Assembly: GCF_000304355.2 (NCBI RefSeq)
Contig: NC_018227.2
Coordinates: 2,480,001 to 2,544,000, forward strand
Length of the DNA stretch: 64,000 bases
Origin: Methanoculleus bourgensis MS2
GTDB taxonomy: Archaea; Halobacteriota; Methanomicrobia; Methanomicrobiales; Methanoculleaceae
Direction: 5' to 3'
The notes under the pieces were generated by a model. It did no database searches, was not told the DNA's origin, and saw only the letters and a list, made by a program, of their open reading frames with translations. The position numbers and the translations under genes were made by a program. Positions 1 to 9,136 of this stretch are shown in pieces (the stretch's first letter is position 1; each line of letters starts with the position of its first letter).

Positions 1-745
1 GAGCCGCTTCGTGGTCGGTGAACCGCCCGGCGGTGTGCCGCGCCTCCACCGGCTGCTCTTCCTTCTCGGTCATGAGCGAGAGCATCCAGTAGGTCTGGGG
101 GACGAAGTTCTCAATCTCGCGCTCCCGGTTCACGATCATGGCAAGCGTCGGGCTCTGGACCCGGCCTACTGATAGGATGTTCCTGCCGCCCCGCCGGGCC
201 GCGAGACTGATGAACCGGGTCAGCGACGCTCCCCACATCAGGTCGACCATCTGCCGGACCTCGCCGGCAGCCGCGAGCGCGAAGTCAAGGTCGGTCAGGT
301 TATCAAAAGCTGACCGTATCTCCGCTGGGGTTATCGCGGAGAACCGGGCCCGGTTAATCCTGACTGCAGGGTTCACCGCACGGACGAGCTCATAGGCTTC
401 CTTCCCTATCAGTTCACCTTCGGTATCGTAATCGGTGGCGATGGTGACGAGGTCCGCCTTCTTTGCCAGTTTCTGGATGAGGTTGACGATCTTCTTCTCG
501 GTCGGTTTCTTGACGGTGCCGGCGTCGATGAGGGTTCTTGGGGTGTGGACCTTGCTCCTCCAGTTCGTATAGCCGGGCTCGAAGTCCACCTCCACCACGT
601 GCCCCTTGAGGCCGACCACCGTCTTTGTGTCGAAGGAGTAGGTGGAGACGCCCCCCTCCTTCACCGCTCTCACCTTCTCGTTGCCGGCAAGGATTTGCGC
701 GATCCGGTTTGCTGAGATATTCTTCTCTGCGATGATCAGGTGCAC
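1..745 (-). CDS. topA: DNA topoisomerase I (type IA), N-terminal part, runs off the window
   Basis: About 248 N-terminal residues of a type IA topoisomerase, which relaxes negatively supercoiled DNA by single-strand passage. The start is a GTG at 745-743, and the protein opens HLIIAEKNISANRIAQ, the typical first strand of the TOPRIM domain. The acidic TOPRIM motif reads DYDTEGELIGKEAY around residues 110-125, and further on GRVQSPTLAMIV, a conserved topo IA segment, is seen near residue 205. The catalytic tyrosine and any zinc fingers lie beyond position 1. The start sits 6 bases after the gatB stop, so it is probably the last gene of a gatCAB-topA transcript. Identification is from motif recognition and is strong. 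Confidence 0.9.
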   Translation of the reverse strand, partial: MHLIIAEKNISANRIAQILAGNEKVRAVKEGGVSTYSFDTKTVVGLKGHVVEVDFEPGYTNWRSKVHTPRTLIDAGTVKKPTEKKIVNLIQKLAKKADLVTIATDYDTEGELIGKEAYELVRAVNPAVRINRARFSAITPAEIRSAFDNLTDLDFALAAAGEVRQMVDLMWGASLTRFISLAARRGGRNILSVGRVQSPTLAMIVNREREIENFVPQTYWMLSLMTEKEEQPVEARHTAGRFTDHEAA

Positions 746-751
746 TGCGGA

Positions 752-2167
752 TTACACCCCGCCCATCTTGATAGATTCGGAGACGATTCGCCTGAGTTCC
801 CGCGGATCCGCCCGGCCCCGGGTCTCCTTCATCACCTGGCCAACGAGGAAGTTCAAGGCTCCTTCCTTCCCGCTCCTGTAGTCCTCCACCGCCTGCGGGT
901 TCGCGCTGATCACCGCCTGGACGAGTGATGTGAACTCGTCCCCCGCGGCCCTGCCGAGTTTCTCACGTTTCACGATCGTGGCCGGCTTCTCGCAGGGCCT
1001 GCCTTCGACGCAGGCATCAAGCATCTCGCGCAGGACCTGGACACCTGCCCGGTCGGTGATGGTGCCTGCCTTGAGGAGTTCAAGGAGTTCTGCGATGTGG
1101 CCCGGCGGGACGGCGGCAATACCCATGTCGCGGTAGTTGAGTTCCCCAAGAAGGGTATCGGCTACCCAGGTGGCGGCGAGGGCTGGGTCGATGTGGGCGA
1201 CCTCCTCATAGAAGTCGGCGAGTTTCGGGTCGCCGGTCAGGGTCCTCGCATGATTGAGCGATACGCCGTACTGCTCCATAAACCGGTTCTTCCGTGCGGT
1301 AGGTAGTTCAGGAAGGTCAATCTCTGCCACCCACGCAGCAACGCGGAGCGGCCTGAGGTCGGGGTCAGGGAAGTAGCGGTAGTCGTGCTCCTCCTCCTTT
1401 CCGCGGGCGGAGGTGGTGATCCCGCGCCCTTCCATGAAGTGCCGGGTCTCCCTTGCTACCTTCAGTCCGCGCCGGAGAAGGTTCCTCTGCCTGGTCACCT
1501 CAAAGGTGAGGGCTTTCTCGACGCCCTTGTAGGAGGAGATGTTCTTGACCTCGACCCGCTCTGAGCCCTCAAGCGAGATGTTTGCATCCACACGCAGGCC
1601 GCCTTCCCGGTCGCCGTCAAAGACCCCCAGGTACTCGAGGACCGTCCGGAGTTTGTTGAGGAACCGGCGTGCCTCCTGCGGGGAGCGCATGTCAGGTTCA
1701 GTGACGATCTCAAGGAGCGGGATACCTGATCTGTTATAGTCGACGAGCGAGTACTTCGAGGCGCCGGTGACGTGGACCAGTCTTCCGGGGTCCTCCTCGA
1801 GGTGCACCCGGGTGATCCGGATGATCTTCTCGTGCCCCTCGTCGTCCTCGATCTCGACGGTCCCCTCTACCGCGAGCGGTTTGTCGTGCTGGGTGATCTG
1901 GTAGGCCTTCGCAAGGTCAGGATAGAAGTAGTTCTTTCTGGCGAACTCAGACTCTTCGAGCACCCTCATGTCGAGGGCTTTTGCCACCCGGAGGCCGTAC
2001 TCCACCGCTTTTTTGTTCAGGCGCGGGAGCGCCCCCGGAAGCCCGAGGCAGACCGGGCAGCAGTGGGTGTTGGGAGCGTCGTCCTGGTAGTCGGTCGAGC
2101 AACCGCAGAAGAGTTTCGTCGCGGTCGAGACCTGGACATGGATCTCAAGCCCGATGATCGTCTTCAT
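752..2167 (-). CDS. gatB: Asp-tRNA(Asn)/Glu-tRNA(Gln) amidotransferase subunit B
   Basis: 471 residues, the normal length for GatB. It binds the mischarged tRNA and houses the kinase-like site that activates the Asp or Glu side chain with ATP before amidation in the cytoplasmic GatCAB complex. The N-terminal half begins [19 protein letters not shown] and carries the zinc-binding cysteine pairs CGC and CCPVC within the first 45 residues; the last ~150 residues form the YqeY-like tRNA-binding tail. It overlaps the end of gatA by four bases (ATGA) and is followed 6 bases later by topA, indicating translational coupling. In archaea GatCAB mainly makes Asn-tRNA, since GatDE makes Gln-tRNA; that is family knowledge. 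Confidence 0.97.
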   Translation of the reverse strand: MKTIIGLEIHVQVSTATKLFCGCSTDYQDDAPNTHCCPVCLGLPGALPRLNKKAVEYGLRVAKALDMRVLEESEFARKNYFYPDLAKAYQITQHDKPLAVEGTVEIEDDEGHEKIIRITRVHLEEDPGRLVHVTGASKYSLVDYNRSGIPLLEIVTEPDMRSPQEARRFLNKLRTVLEYLGVFDGDREGGLRVDANISLEGSERVEVKNISSYKGVEKALTFEVTRQRNLLRRGLKVARETRHFMEGRGITTSARGKEEEHDYRYFPDPDLRPLRVAAWVAEIDLPELPTARKNRFMEQYGVSLNHARTLTGDPKLADFYEEVAHIDPALAATWVADTLLGELNYRDMGIAAVPPGHIAELLELLKAGTITDRAGVQVLREMLDACVEGRPCEKPATIVKREKLGRAAGDEFTSLVQAVISANPQAVEDYRSGKEGALNFLVGQVMKETRGRADPRELRRIVSESIKMGGV

Positions 2168-3465
2168 GCCCTCACCTCCTGCTCGTAGGCGAAGGCGGTA
2201 TCAATGACACGTTCGTCCTCAAACTGCCTGCCCATCAGTTGGAGGCCCACGGGGAGCCCGTCCACCCTGCCGCACGGGACCGATATCGCCGGGATTCCTG
2301 CGAGGTTCGCGGGCGCCGTGAGGATATCGGCGAGGTAGAGCGAGAGGGGATCGTTCTTCTCGCCGAGACGGAAGGCTACGGTCGGCATCGTCGGGCCGGC
2401 GATGATATCGACATCGCAAAACGCCCGTTCGAAGTCCCGGGCGATATTCCGGCGGGCCACCTGGGCCTTCGCGTAGTACCTGCCGGTGTAGCCGGCCGAG
2501 AGGGTGAAGGTCCCGAGCATGATACGGCGCCTGACTTCGGCCCCAAAGTTCGCCTGTCGCAGATCCTGGTAGGCCTCGTGCCAGGTCTTTCTGGTATCGA
2601 CCGCCGGGCCGTAACGGACGCCATCGAACCGCGCGAGGTTTGAGGAGGCCTCGCTCGTGCAGATGACGTAGTAGGCCGCAAGCGCATACCGCATGCCGGG
2701 GATGCTCACCGGGACCGTGGTGGCCCCGAGGTCCTCGAGGATGCCGATGGCATCCCTGACGTTCTCTGCGACGCGCTCGTCCACCCCCTCGCCGAAGTAC
2801 TCTTCAGGTACCCCGACCTGCAGGCCGCTGATATTTGCTGAAGGCTGGTGATCGTACGGCCGATCGAGCATCGTCGAGTCGCGGGGGTCGTAGCGCGCGA
2901 TCACCGACATGAGCCTTGATACATCCTCGACCGTCCGTGCCATCGGTCCGATCTGCTCAAGGGAGTTTGCGTAGGCGATGAGACCGTAGCGGGAGACCCG
3001 GCCGTAGGTGGGTTTGAACCCCACGATCCCGCAGAACGCCGCGGGGCACCGGATCGAGCCGCCCGTGTCGGTGCCGAGCGCCATCGGGACGAGGCCTGCG
3101 GCGACCGCAGCGGCGCTCCCGCCCGAGGAGCCGCCCGGCACCCTTGATGGGTCGACCGGGTTTTGGGTGGGGCCGAACGCGCTCGTCTCGGTGGTCGAGC
3201 CCATGCCGAACTCGTCCATGTTGGTCTTGCCGACGATCGCGGCCCCCTCCCTCCGGAGGAGTTCCACAACGTGGGCATCGTACGGCGGGACGTAGCCCTC
3301 GAGGATCCGGGACGCACAGGTTGTCCGGATACCTGCCGTGGAGATGTTGTCCTTGACCGCGATGGCGACGCCGGCGAGCGCACCATCACCGAACGGTGCC
3401 TCGCGGCAGGTGGTGATGAAGGCGTTGTAGCGGTCGTCGGGCGAGAAGTTCAGGGTTCCCGCCAC
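2164..3465 (-). CDS. gatA: Asp-tRNA(Asn)/Glu-tRNA(Gln) amidotransferase subunit A
   Basis: 433 residues, an amidase-signature enzyme that hydrolyses glutamine to supply ammonia to GatB. The Ser-cisSer-Lys triad is visible: Lys38 in AVKDN, Ser113 in the [10 protein letters not shown] loop and the nucleophile Ser137 in DTGGSIR. Their spacing equals that of characterised GatA proteins. It is slightly shorter than the ~480-residue bacterial forms, with a trimmed N-terminus. The start is a GTG placed directly after the gatC stop codon (TGA-GTG), so translation is coupled. It is the second gene of gatCAB. Confidence 0.97.
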   Translation of the reverse strand: MAGTLNFSPDDRYNAFITTCREAPFGDGALAGVAIAVKDNISTAGIRTTCASRILEGYVPPYDAHVVELLRREGAAIVGKTNMDEFGMGSTTETSAFGPTQNPVDPSRVPGGSSGGSAAAVAAGLVPMALGTDTGGSIRCPAAFCGIVGFKPTYGRVSRYGLIAYANSLEQIGPMARTVEDVSRLMSVIARYDPRDSTMLDRPYDHQPSANISGLQVGVPEEYFGEGVDERVAENVRDAIGILEDLGATTVPVSIPGMRYALAAYYVICTSEASSNLARFDGVRYGPAVDTRKTWHEAYQDLRQANFGAEVRRRIMLGTFTLSAGYTGRYYAKAQVARRNIARDFERAFCDVDIIAGPTMPTVAFRLGEKNDPLSLYLADILTAPANLAGIPAISVPCGRVDGLPVGLQLMGRQFEDERVIDTAFAYEQEVRA

Positions 3466-3735
3466 TCACATCACCCTCGGCGCCTTGATGAACCCGTTCT
3501 CGGTCGACCCTGCGTTTGCGAGGACCGCCTCCTGCGGGAGGCTGGGCCGGGGCTCGTCCTCCCTGAAGACATTGGTGGTCCCGGCGGCGGGGGCGCCCTC
3601 GCCCTCCACGCTGTCGAGAACCTCGAAGTATTCCAGGATCGCGTTGAACTGAAGGGTGAATTCCGGCACCTCGTCTTTCGATATGCCGATATCCGCAAGT
3701 TCTGCTATATGCTCAATATCGCTCTCAGTAATCAT
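3466..3735 (-). CDS. gatC: Asp-tRNA(Asn)/Glu-tRNA(Gln) amidotransferase subunit C
   Basis: 89 residues. GatC is the small wrapping subunit that stabilises GatA against GatB. The sequence shows the usual N-terminal helix pair (ESDIEHIAELADIGI) and the extended tail with FREDEPRPSL and GFIKAPRVM, the last matching the conserved GatC ending. It is first in the minus-strand gatC-gatA-gatB-topA series, and an archaeal TATA box lies about 42 bases upstream. Confidence 0.93.
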   Translation of the reverse strand: MITESDIEHIAELADIGISKDEVPEFTLQFNAILEYFEVLDSVEGEGAPAAGTTNVFREDEPRPSLPQEAVLANAGSTENGFIKAPRVM

Positions 3736-3776
3736 ATTTTGCCCTGCTGATCTCAGTTAAGTACCCTTGTACCGAC

Positions 3777-3785
3777 TTTTTATAA
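3777..3785 (-). promoter_or_regulatory. TATA box for gatCAB-topA
   Basis: The minus strand reads GTTATAAAA here, a good archaeal box A. Transcription would start about 25 bases downstream, near 3755, leaving a leader of about 20 bases before gatC. Confidence 0.6.
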
Positions 3786-4091
3786 CCGTTTTGATACACT
3801 CAACAGAATGATTTGGTGTTTGCAACCAGGGAAACAACTCTGTTCCAGTCGGTGTCTTCGGTTACCCTGAAGGTTGAATCTCTCATGGTAATAAAAGTGT
3901 CCGCATCCAGCGCCCCACAATACATCAGGTAGAATGAAAAGGGGAGATGATCCGCGCACCACCTCAAGGGATCTTATTGTTGTCCCGACAGCTGCCGGCA
4001 GGATTCGGGTGTATCCGGTGCTCTGTTTGTGGGAGATCCATCGATGGGCATTCTGATGAAACGACCACGAGGCGCGGCCTCCCGCTCTGCC
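3786..4091. other. Spacer without a gene; holds part of dispersed repeat family B
   Basis: No ORF here has credible protein character. The right edge (about 4060-4091) is a family B repeat shared with 54748-54800 and 61229-61265; on the minus strand its core reads CATGAGGCAGAGCG followed by GAGGCCG. The rest shows nothing recognised. Confidence 0.5.
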
Positions 4092-5070
4092 TCATGATAA
4101 CGTTTCCAGGTATTCGGCAACCCGCCGATGGCCGCTCCGGCGTGCGAGCCCCTGTATCGCCCGCCAGATCCCGCTCCCGTACTGCATCGCTTTCTTCTCG
4201 GCCCTGGCGATTTCAGCGGGGATATGACGTTCTGCGACCGCCCGGAGGGGGCGTTTTCGCACCCCCCCCGCACACCTTCTCACCGGACGGGATCGCCTGT
4301 GCGGCGCGCACCACCCGGATGTCGAGGTAGGGCATCGAGAAGTACGTCCCGTGGAGCGCCGCCACCGCCTGGTCCCGCGCCCTCTGGCGCTTGTGGTCCA
4401 CAACGTCCCGCTCGAGTTCTGCCGCGAGGTCAGGGGAGGAGAGGTAGCGGGCGTAGCCGCCGAAGAGCTCGTCCGCCCCCTGCCCGGCGAGGATCCGGGT
4501 ATGCCCGAGCTCCCGCGCCCGGGCGGCGACGAAGAAGAGGGTCGTCGCGATCGAGGCCTCGACCGGGTTTGCCGGGTCCGGGATCACCCTGACCACCCGG
4601 GCAAGCGCTTCTACGACCTCCTCTTCTGTCGGGGTGACGACCTCGAGGTCAAGTTTCATCATCAGGGCGGCCTTCGTCGCCCATATGATGTCGTGCGACC
4701 CCTCGATCCCTACCGCCACGCAGGGGAGATCGGCAAGCCCGGCGATGAGGCCTGAGTCCACCCCGCCTGAGAACGCCACCACCCCTTCGTCGCTCCTGAG
4801 GTCGACCGCGGTGATGATCGCCTCCTCGAGCGTGCAGGATGGGGGATCAGGGGCTATCCGGGCTACCGCCCGCCCGCCGCAGCAGACGGCCCCCGGGGGG
4901 ACCGGGCCGGGCATGATCCCGAAGGCGTCGCGGGCGGTGCAGTCGTCCCAGGTGAGCAGGAACTCGCCGCCGCATCTCTTGAGGGGCTCAGGCCCCTCTT
5001 TGAGCATCCGCTCCACGTCGGCGGGGGAGAGCCGCACCCCGTCGAGTTCGATCCAGCCCTTGAGGTTCAT
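4092..5070 (-). pseudogene. Asparagine synthase-like protein, frameshifted at a G8 run
   Basis: The start ATG (5070-5068) gives MNLKGWIELDGV; a longer upstream reading is possible but unlike the family. The ATP pyrophosphatase P-loop FSGGVDSGLIAG and the later AGQGADELFGGYARY mark an asparagine synthetase C-terminal (AANH) domain, and an N-terminal glutaminase domain is absent. The reading frame breaks at eight Gs (plus-strand C run 4262-4269). Removing one G joins EKVCGG to VRKRPLRAVAERHIP and continues to LETLS and a TGA at 4092, about 326 residues. As deposited, the open frame ends in an unrelated Pro-rich tail at 4213. This is either a real phase-variable frameshift or a sequencing error. 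The stop codon lies in a family B repeat. Archaeal proteins of this type may act on other acids, so the substrate is unknown. Confidence 0.75.
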
Positions 5071-5144
5071 ATTTAGCTCGCTCTGTAACCGGACAGGGGG
5101 TCTCCGTGAGGACTGCGGTCGCCTCAAAACAGATCCTTGCCGGT

Positions 5145-5176
5145 GTTTGGAACTAATATGGTTTGGAACTAATATG
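5145..5176. repeat. Perfect 16-bp tandem duplication in the asnB-like promoter
   Basis: GTTTGGAACTAATATG occurs twice head to tail (5145-5160, 5161-5176). On the minus strand an AT-rich TATACATATT segment follows (about 5168-5178), a likely box A for the asparagine-synthase-like gene. Confidence 0.7.
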
Positions 5177-5284
5177 TATACCATCTAGCATAGAATGTAT
5201 GGAGTCCTGGCTGCCTTGGGAGCTCCGGCCCGATCACCGACGTGCTCTTTAATGATACCCCTTGCTCAGGTGAGCAATACTTAG

Positions 5285-5293
5285 TATATAAAT
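5285..5293 (+). promoter_or_regulatory. TATA box for the gate-domain membrane protein
   Basis: TATATAAAT within an AT-rich stretch (5280-5300), about 80 bases before the 5371 start. The intergenic region is divergent, with the asparagine-synthase-like gene leaving the other way. Confidence 0.55.
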
Positions 5294-5370
5294 TATAATA
5301 GGTCGTATTACTTAACCGGGGGGCCCGGGAGTGTGGGAAATGGCAGGCAAGGGTAAGGAGAGGTAAGGCC

Positions 5371-6309
5371 ATGTCGGTGATCTCCTACGCGGTAAACGCC
5401 GTCCTGCTGGTAACCATAGGCATCGTCGTCGCAAACATCCTCGCCGAGACCGGGATCTTCTCCCGGCTCTCGGCGTTCACCGCCCCCCTCTGCAGGGCAT
5501 CGGGCCTCTCGGACGCATGCATCCTCTCGATCATCGCAATGGGGGTCAACGCCACGGCGGGCAAGTCGATGCTCGCCGGCTACTACCATGACGGGAAGGT
5601 GACGGAGCGGGAGGTGATCCCGGTCCTCATCATGGGCGCCTTCCCGGTGGTCCTCGGGGAGTCGCTCTTCAGGGTCCAGCTCCCCGCGGCGCTGGTCCTC
5701 CTCGGCCCCGTCATCGGGGGGATCTACACCGGGTTGAACCTCTTCTCAAGCGGCATCCAGGCGCTCTTTGCCCTCCTCTACAGCCGCCGGTTCCTCGCAG
5801 GGCCCCCCGGGCGCGCGCCGGTCCCGGTCCCTGCTGCCCCCGCGGCCGCGCTCGCGCTCAACCGGGAGGTTGTCATCGCTGGGTGCAGGAAGGCGGTCCC
5901 GACGCTCCGGCGGGTCGTCCCCGTCACCCTGGCCGCGCTGATCATCTTCTCCCTCCTCTCCGCAACCGGGGTCATGGACCTGATCGCCGCCGCGTTCGAT
6001 CCGGTCCTCAGGGCTGTCGGCCTCCCCGGCGAGAGTGCCGCGGCGCTCGTGGCGCAGTTCGTCCACTTCTCGGCGGGCTACGCGATCGTTGCCTCTCTCC
6101 TCTCCGGCGGGGTCCTCACGACCGGGACTGCGCTCGCTACACTCGTCCTCGGGAGCATGGTGGTCATCACCCTGATCTACATCAAGTACTCGGTGCCGCT
6201 CTACCTCTCGCTCTTCGGCAGGTTCGGCGTCAGGGTGGCGCTGGTCACGTACGCGGCGAGCATGGCCGCGAAGGTGGTCACGGTTGCGCTGGTGATGGTT
6301 CTGTTTTGA
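5371..6309 (+). CDS. Nucleoside-recognition (Gate) domain integral membrane protein
   Basis: 312 residues, almost entirely hydrophobic, with about eight predicted membrane segments in two halves separated by a Pro/Ala-rich linker (residues ~145-165). The halves show the pattern of the nucleoside-recognition/SpmA-SpmB Gate fold, for example GVNATAGKSMLAGYYHDGKV in the first and QFVHFSAGYAIVASLLSGG in the second. Family members are thought to move small solutes, but no substrate is established. A ribosome binding site GGAGAGG precedes the ATG. It stands alone between divergent neighbours, so context gives no clue to its role. Confidence 0.75.
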   Translation: MSVISYAVNAVLLVTIGIVVANILAETGIFSRLSAFTAPLCRASGLSDACILSIIAMGVNATAGKSMLAGYYHDGKVTEREVIPVLIMGAFPVVLGESLFRVQLPAALVLLGPVIGGIYTGLNLFSSGIQALFALLYSRRFLAGPPGRAPVPVPAAPAAALALNREVVIAGCRKAVPTLRRVVPVTLAALIIFSLLSATGVMDLIAAAFDPVLRAVGLPGESAAALVAQFVHFSAGYAIVASLLSGGVLTTGTALATLVLGSMVVITLIYIKYSVPLYLSLFGRFGVRVALVTYAASMAAKVVTVALVMVLF

Positions 6310-6470
6310 GGGGGATGGAGGCTTTCTGCCCGCCGGTGCCGGTCTTCTGCCGTCGTGTGCCCGCACGGGTCGCCCGGGCCGGCCTTTCCCTATTGGATCA
6401 GTGCACCTGATATGCGATTGTTGCGTCACGCGGGAGGGGGGCAAAGGAGCGTTGCAGGTACCCAGGAATA

Positions 6471-6600
6471 GTGCATCGTGTCACCTTATTTTAGAACCTT
6501 TTGCCGCATGTTGGGGTGGGCACTCTGGTCTCATGCGGAAGCACGCGAAGAGAGACGGGGAGTCCCTGGAGATATCTAAATGTAAGGTGACAAAGAGCAC
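6471..6600. repeat. MITE-like element, family A (copy 1, 130 bp)
   Basis: The ends are imperfect inverted repeats: GTGCATCGTGTCACCTTA on the left, and on the right the complement of GTGCTCTTTGTCACCTTA. The interior carries GCGGAAGCACGCGAAG. The same ends and interior recur at 61303-61522. No ORF is inside. The surrounding spacer 6310-6689 holds nothing else recognised. Confidence 0.65.
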
Positions 6601-6689
6601 GAGGAGGATCAGGGAATCACATCGCCACCCCGGTACCTCTGTCGAGCAGTGCCCGATTACCCTCGGGGTGGCCATTCCCGGGCTTTGCC

Positions 6690-7193
6690 TCAACCCGGGC
6701 TGTCTTCCAGCACGGGGTTTGGGTTCTGGGGCGAGTCCCTGGCTCCAGGGGTCGTGTCCCTCCCGTCACCGGCACCCCATCCACGGTCCCCCGGCTCTAT
6801 CGGTCCTTTCGGCGAGATCTTCCAGTCCTCTTCGGTTGATGTCCCCCTCTCCCGGGGATCGGCCGCGGGCGCATGCTCCCTGAGGTAGTCCCGAATTTCC
6901 TGGACCCTCTCGTCACCCAGCATCCGACCGATCAACGCGTTGTTCATGGTATCGATCGACCGGACGATCGGAGACGCCGGATTAATGGAGTACCGGGGGA
7001 TCGGGTCATTGGTGGCGGTGAGGATTTCCCATTCGACAAACTTCTTGACCACCCTGCCAACCGTGACCCGGCTTACGCCTGCTTCTTCCGAGAGTTCGGT
7101 GATGTTGAACTTCATGCCGTCAAGCGGCAACAGAAATTCAAGAAGTCGTAACTCACAGGTGTTCCCAAACACTCCTTCAAAGGGACGAACCAT
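6690..7193 (-). CDS. Winged-helix/HTH transcriptional regulator
   Basis: About 167 residues from the ATG at 7193 (a GTG at 7202 is the alternative). Residues ~15-75 form a winged helix: LRLLEFLLPLDGMKFNITEL, then the recognition helix SRVTVGRVVKKFVEW and a wing. A helical stretch with Met/Asn-rich IDTMNNALIGRMLGDERV follows, resembling archaeal regulators that sense through a short C-terminal helix. The last ~55 residues are Pro/Gly/Asp-rich and look disordered, or read through from an eroded stop. Upstream, CGATC repeats around AATAA (7212-7226) may be an operator. Targets are unknown. Confidence 0.65.
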   Translation of the reverse strand: MVRPFEGVFGNTCELRLLEFLLPLDGMKFNITELSEEAGVSRVTVGRVVKKFVEWEILTATNDPIPRYSINPASPIVRSIDTMNNALIGRMLGDERVQEIRDYLREHAPAADPRERGTSTEEDWKISPKGPIEPGDRGWGAGDGRDTTPGARDSPQNPNPVLEDSPG

Positions 7194-7229
7194 ACCTATC
7201 ACACCTTTAGATCGTTATTGATCGTTTCA

Positions 7230-7668
7230 TCTTAATCGGGCAAGGAGACCCCGGCGTTCAGGCCGGGGAGAAATTGCCCCTCCGCACTATTTTTGTGTTC
7301 TGATAGCAATGCCTTCGTTGTCAGCGCATTGACGTCGACTCCCGAACGGGAGTTTTGACACATACTGCTGCTCGCGGATGATGTGCGCTGTCGGGTGAGG
7401 AGCAGGTAGCCGGTGATTCCGTGGCTCCACGGATAATCGGTAGTGGCCGCGTCAACCGGCCTGCACGAATAAGGCCCGTTCGGGCAACCTTCGGGCGAAT
7501 TACATTGCATCGTTGTAGTTTCCATGAGGTTCCTGGTGCAAGCCCCGCCCTGGAGTACGGGGTAGTTGACTCACTTGCTCTACAGTGGTGACAATGCATA
7601 CATACTCTGTGGTGATAACTTTTTTTATCACTGTTGGTAAAAATACTTTGCTTTGTTCCTGCGGTCAC
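7230..7668 (-). mobile_element. IS200/IS605-type right-end remnant (tnpB lost)
   Basis: On the minus strand the segment ends GGGGCAATTTCTCCCC then GGCCTGAACGCCGGGG and CTTGCCCG. These are nested hairpins of the sort that close many archaeal IS200/IS605 elements and form the omega-RNA scaffold 3' to tnpB. The strongest stem is 7249-7255 pairing with 7262-7268. No tnpA or tnpB is present; upstream is an unrelated regulator. Reading frames of 97 and 115 codons here do not look like proteins. Identification rests on recognising the end structure, not on an alignment. Confidence 0.4.
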
Positions 7669-7670
7669 TG

Positions 7671-7958
7671 CTACAGGCCGTCAAGAGTGATGTAGCCATG
7701 ACTCACCAGTGTCCGAATCGCTCTATTCATGTCTGAAATGTAGTATTTCTCTTTCTTTTTCCGGATTTTTGTAATATATCCTTCGTTTAGCAGTATTTTT
7801 ATGGTTTCATTAAAAGGGAGATGCCCTCTGCCGGGAAATTTATTGCCGTATAACTTACGCAAGAGTTCTGAATGGTACCCCTTATCTCTGTTTACACTCC
7901 TTCTTTTATAGAGGAGATTGAGAATAAAGAGAGATTCTTCAGTGAGTTCACACGACAT
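7671..7958 (-). CDS. Small winged-helix DNA-binding protein, likely autoregulated
   Basis: 95 residues, Lys/Arg-rich and noticeably more AT-rich than its surroundings. The order is an N-terminal helix (LTEESLFILNLLYKRRSV), a linker, FNETIKILLNEGYITKIRKKKEKYYISD (strand-turn-strand wing), and a C-terminal helix and strand ending LVSHGYITLDGL. This fits a one-domain winged helix of archaeal or viral type. A TATA box embedded in an inverted repeat lies 25-45 bases upstream, giving an almost leaderless transcript. Composition and neighbours (IS end, pRiA4b protein) suggest acquired DNA. No named family is assigned. Confidence 0.55.
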   Translation of the reverse strand: MSCELTEESLFILNLLYKRRSVNRDKGYHSELLRKLYGNKFPGRGHLPFNETIKILLNEGYITKIRKKKEKYYISDMNRAIRTLVSHGYITLDGL

Positions 7959-7982
7959 AAGGTCCCATGAACGTTTGGAATT

Positions 7983-8002
7983 TCACGTTATATAATACGT
8001 GA
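7983..8002 (-). promoter_or_regulatory. TATA box inside a TCACGT/ACGTGA inverted repeat (probable operator)
   Basis: TCACGT (7983-7988) and ACGTGA (7997-8002) flank TATATAAT exactly at box A distance upstream of the 7958 start. A bound regulator would block TBP, and the adjacent winged-helix protein is the obvious candidate. No gene was identified in 8003-8288. Confidence 0.55.
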
Positions 8003-8288
8003 CCATCGGCGTCAGGTTAAGGCCAGGGCCTCCACCCTTCATACTCTCTTCTAAGTATGTGTTATTTTTTCGCGCGTCGTTTACCTGGCGGATGGAGCAG
8101 ATCAGGGTTCTGCTCTTCTCCTCGTTGTCCCGCGGGCTTCACACCCCCCGTTACCGGGGGCGCATGCCGCGGTAGGTACATCTCAAACGGATAAGATGGC
8201 GGGTTGAACCGCAATCCCCGATACAGTCTCTTGTCGCACCTTCCCACCCCGTCTCTTCCGGAGTTGTGCGACGGGTTTGTCTGTGCAG

Positions 8289-8951
8289 TTACCCGGTGTA
8301 TGCGCACTGGCCCATCCTTGGTGAGTTGACGACGGGTAGCGACATCTCCTCGTCGCACTCGTGTTTTTCAAAACAGTCGTCACAGAAGAAAGGGGTTTCT
8401 GAATCTTCGTAGAGGCATTCAAGGCAGATCTCGGTTGCCGGTTCTCCGCAGACGGAACAGCGGATGTCGGGAGGATCGTTCCGGGCGACGATTTCGACAC
8501 TCGTTCTGCCTTTCGGGCTGAACGGGACGAGATCGAGCACCTTGAAGGTGAGATAGGTGGAGTCGCCATAGTCGTAGATATACTCTCCAGTCAGGCCAAC
8601 CGAGAAGAGGTTTCCCAGGCGGGCGTTCATACTTTTCCCCCCAAATTCTACGTCGGGGAAGGAAACGTAATCCTCACCATGTATAGTGAAAGCAGAGAGG
8701 TGACTGCAGCATTCGAGCCAGATATCCCTGAGTGCCTCATCTATCGCCTTCAGTGTGGCGTTTTTCTTTACGAGGAGAACGATCCAGTACTCGGGTTGGT
8801 ACTTCCCCTGGAACATGAGAAGCCACGACTCTGCGTCCGGGTCAGGCCCCCGTTCCCGCGTGAGCTGCCTGATGACCTCGTTCTTTACTTTCCGCTTCGT
8901 AGTGGCGGTCTTCCCGATGAGGGAGTGTCCGGGATAGGTGCGTTGTGCCAT
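8289..8951 (-). CDS. Plasmid pRiA4b ORF-3 family protein with C-terminal zinc-binding motif
   Basis: 220 residues. The central part (about 50-160) matches the pRiA4b ORF-3 fold: WLLMFQGKYQPEYWIVLLVKK, LRDIWLECCSHLSAF, then a YIYDYGDSTYLTFKV core with the typical YDYGD motif. The last 55 residues hold CSVCGEPATEICLECL and FFCDDCFEKHECDEE, two paired Cys/His clusters that should bind zinc in B-box-like fashion. The family is common on plasmids and near transposons; its function is unproven. It is a solo gene in an accessory region. The ATG is followed by AQRTYPGHS and no better start is seen. Confidence 0.75.
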   Translation of the reverse strand: MAQRTYPGHSLIGKTATTKRKVKNEVIRQLTRERGPDPDAESWLLMFQGKYQPEYWIVLLVKKNATLKAIDEALRDIWLECCSHLSAFTIHGEDYVSFPDVEFGGKSMNARLGNLFSVGLTGEYIYDYGDSTYLTFKVLDLVPFSPKGRTSVEIVARNDPPDIRCSVCGEPATEICLECLYEDSETPFFCDDCFEKHECDEEMSLPVVNSPRMGQCAYTG

Positions 8952-9136
8952 GATGAACGTCTGCTATATTGTGTAAATGTTTTTCCATTCTCAATCGGTA
9001 CACTCCCTGTGCGAGTCATGACTGCTCCTCCGGGACAATGAATGGGATCATACGTGCCTGCAGGATATCGCGTCTCCACGACCACGGGTTTGGTCAGGAT
9101 GGGAAGGGAGCGTGGCACCCGCATGGTCATGGGCCG

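Noticed and set aside
8062-8358. 98-codon minus-strand ORF
   Set aside because: Overlaps the pRiA4b gene end; composition Pro/Arg-rich and without motif.
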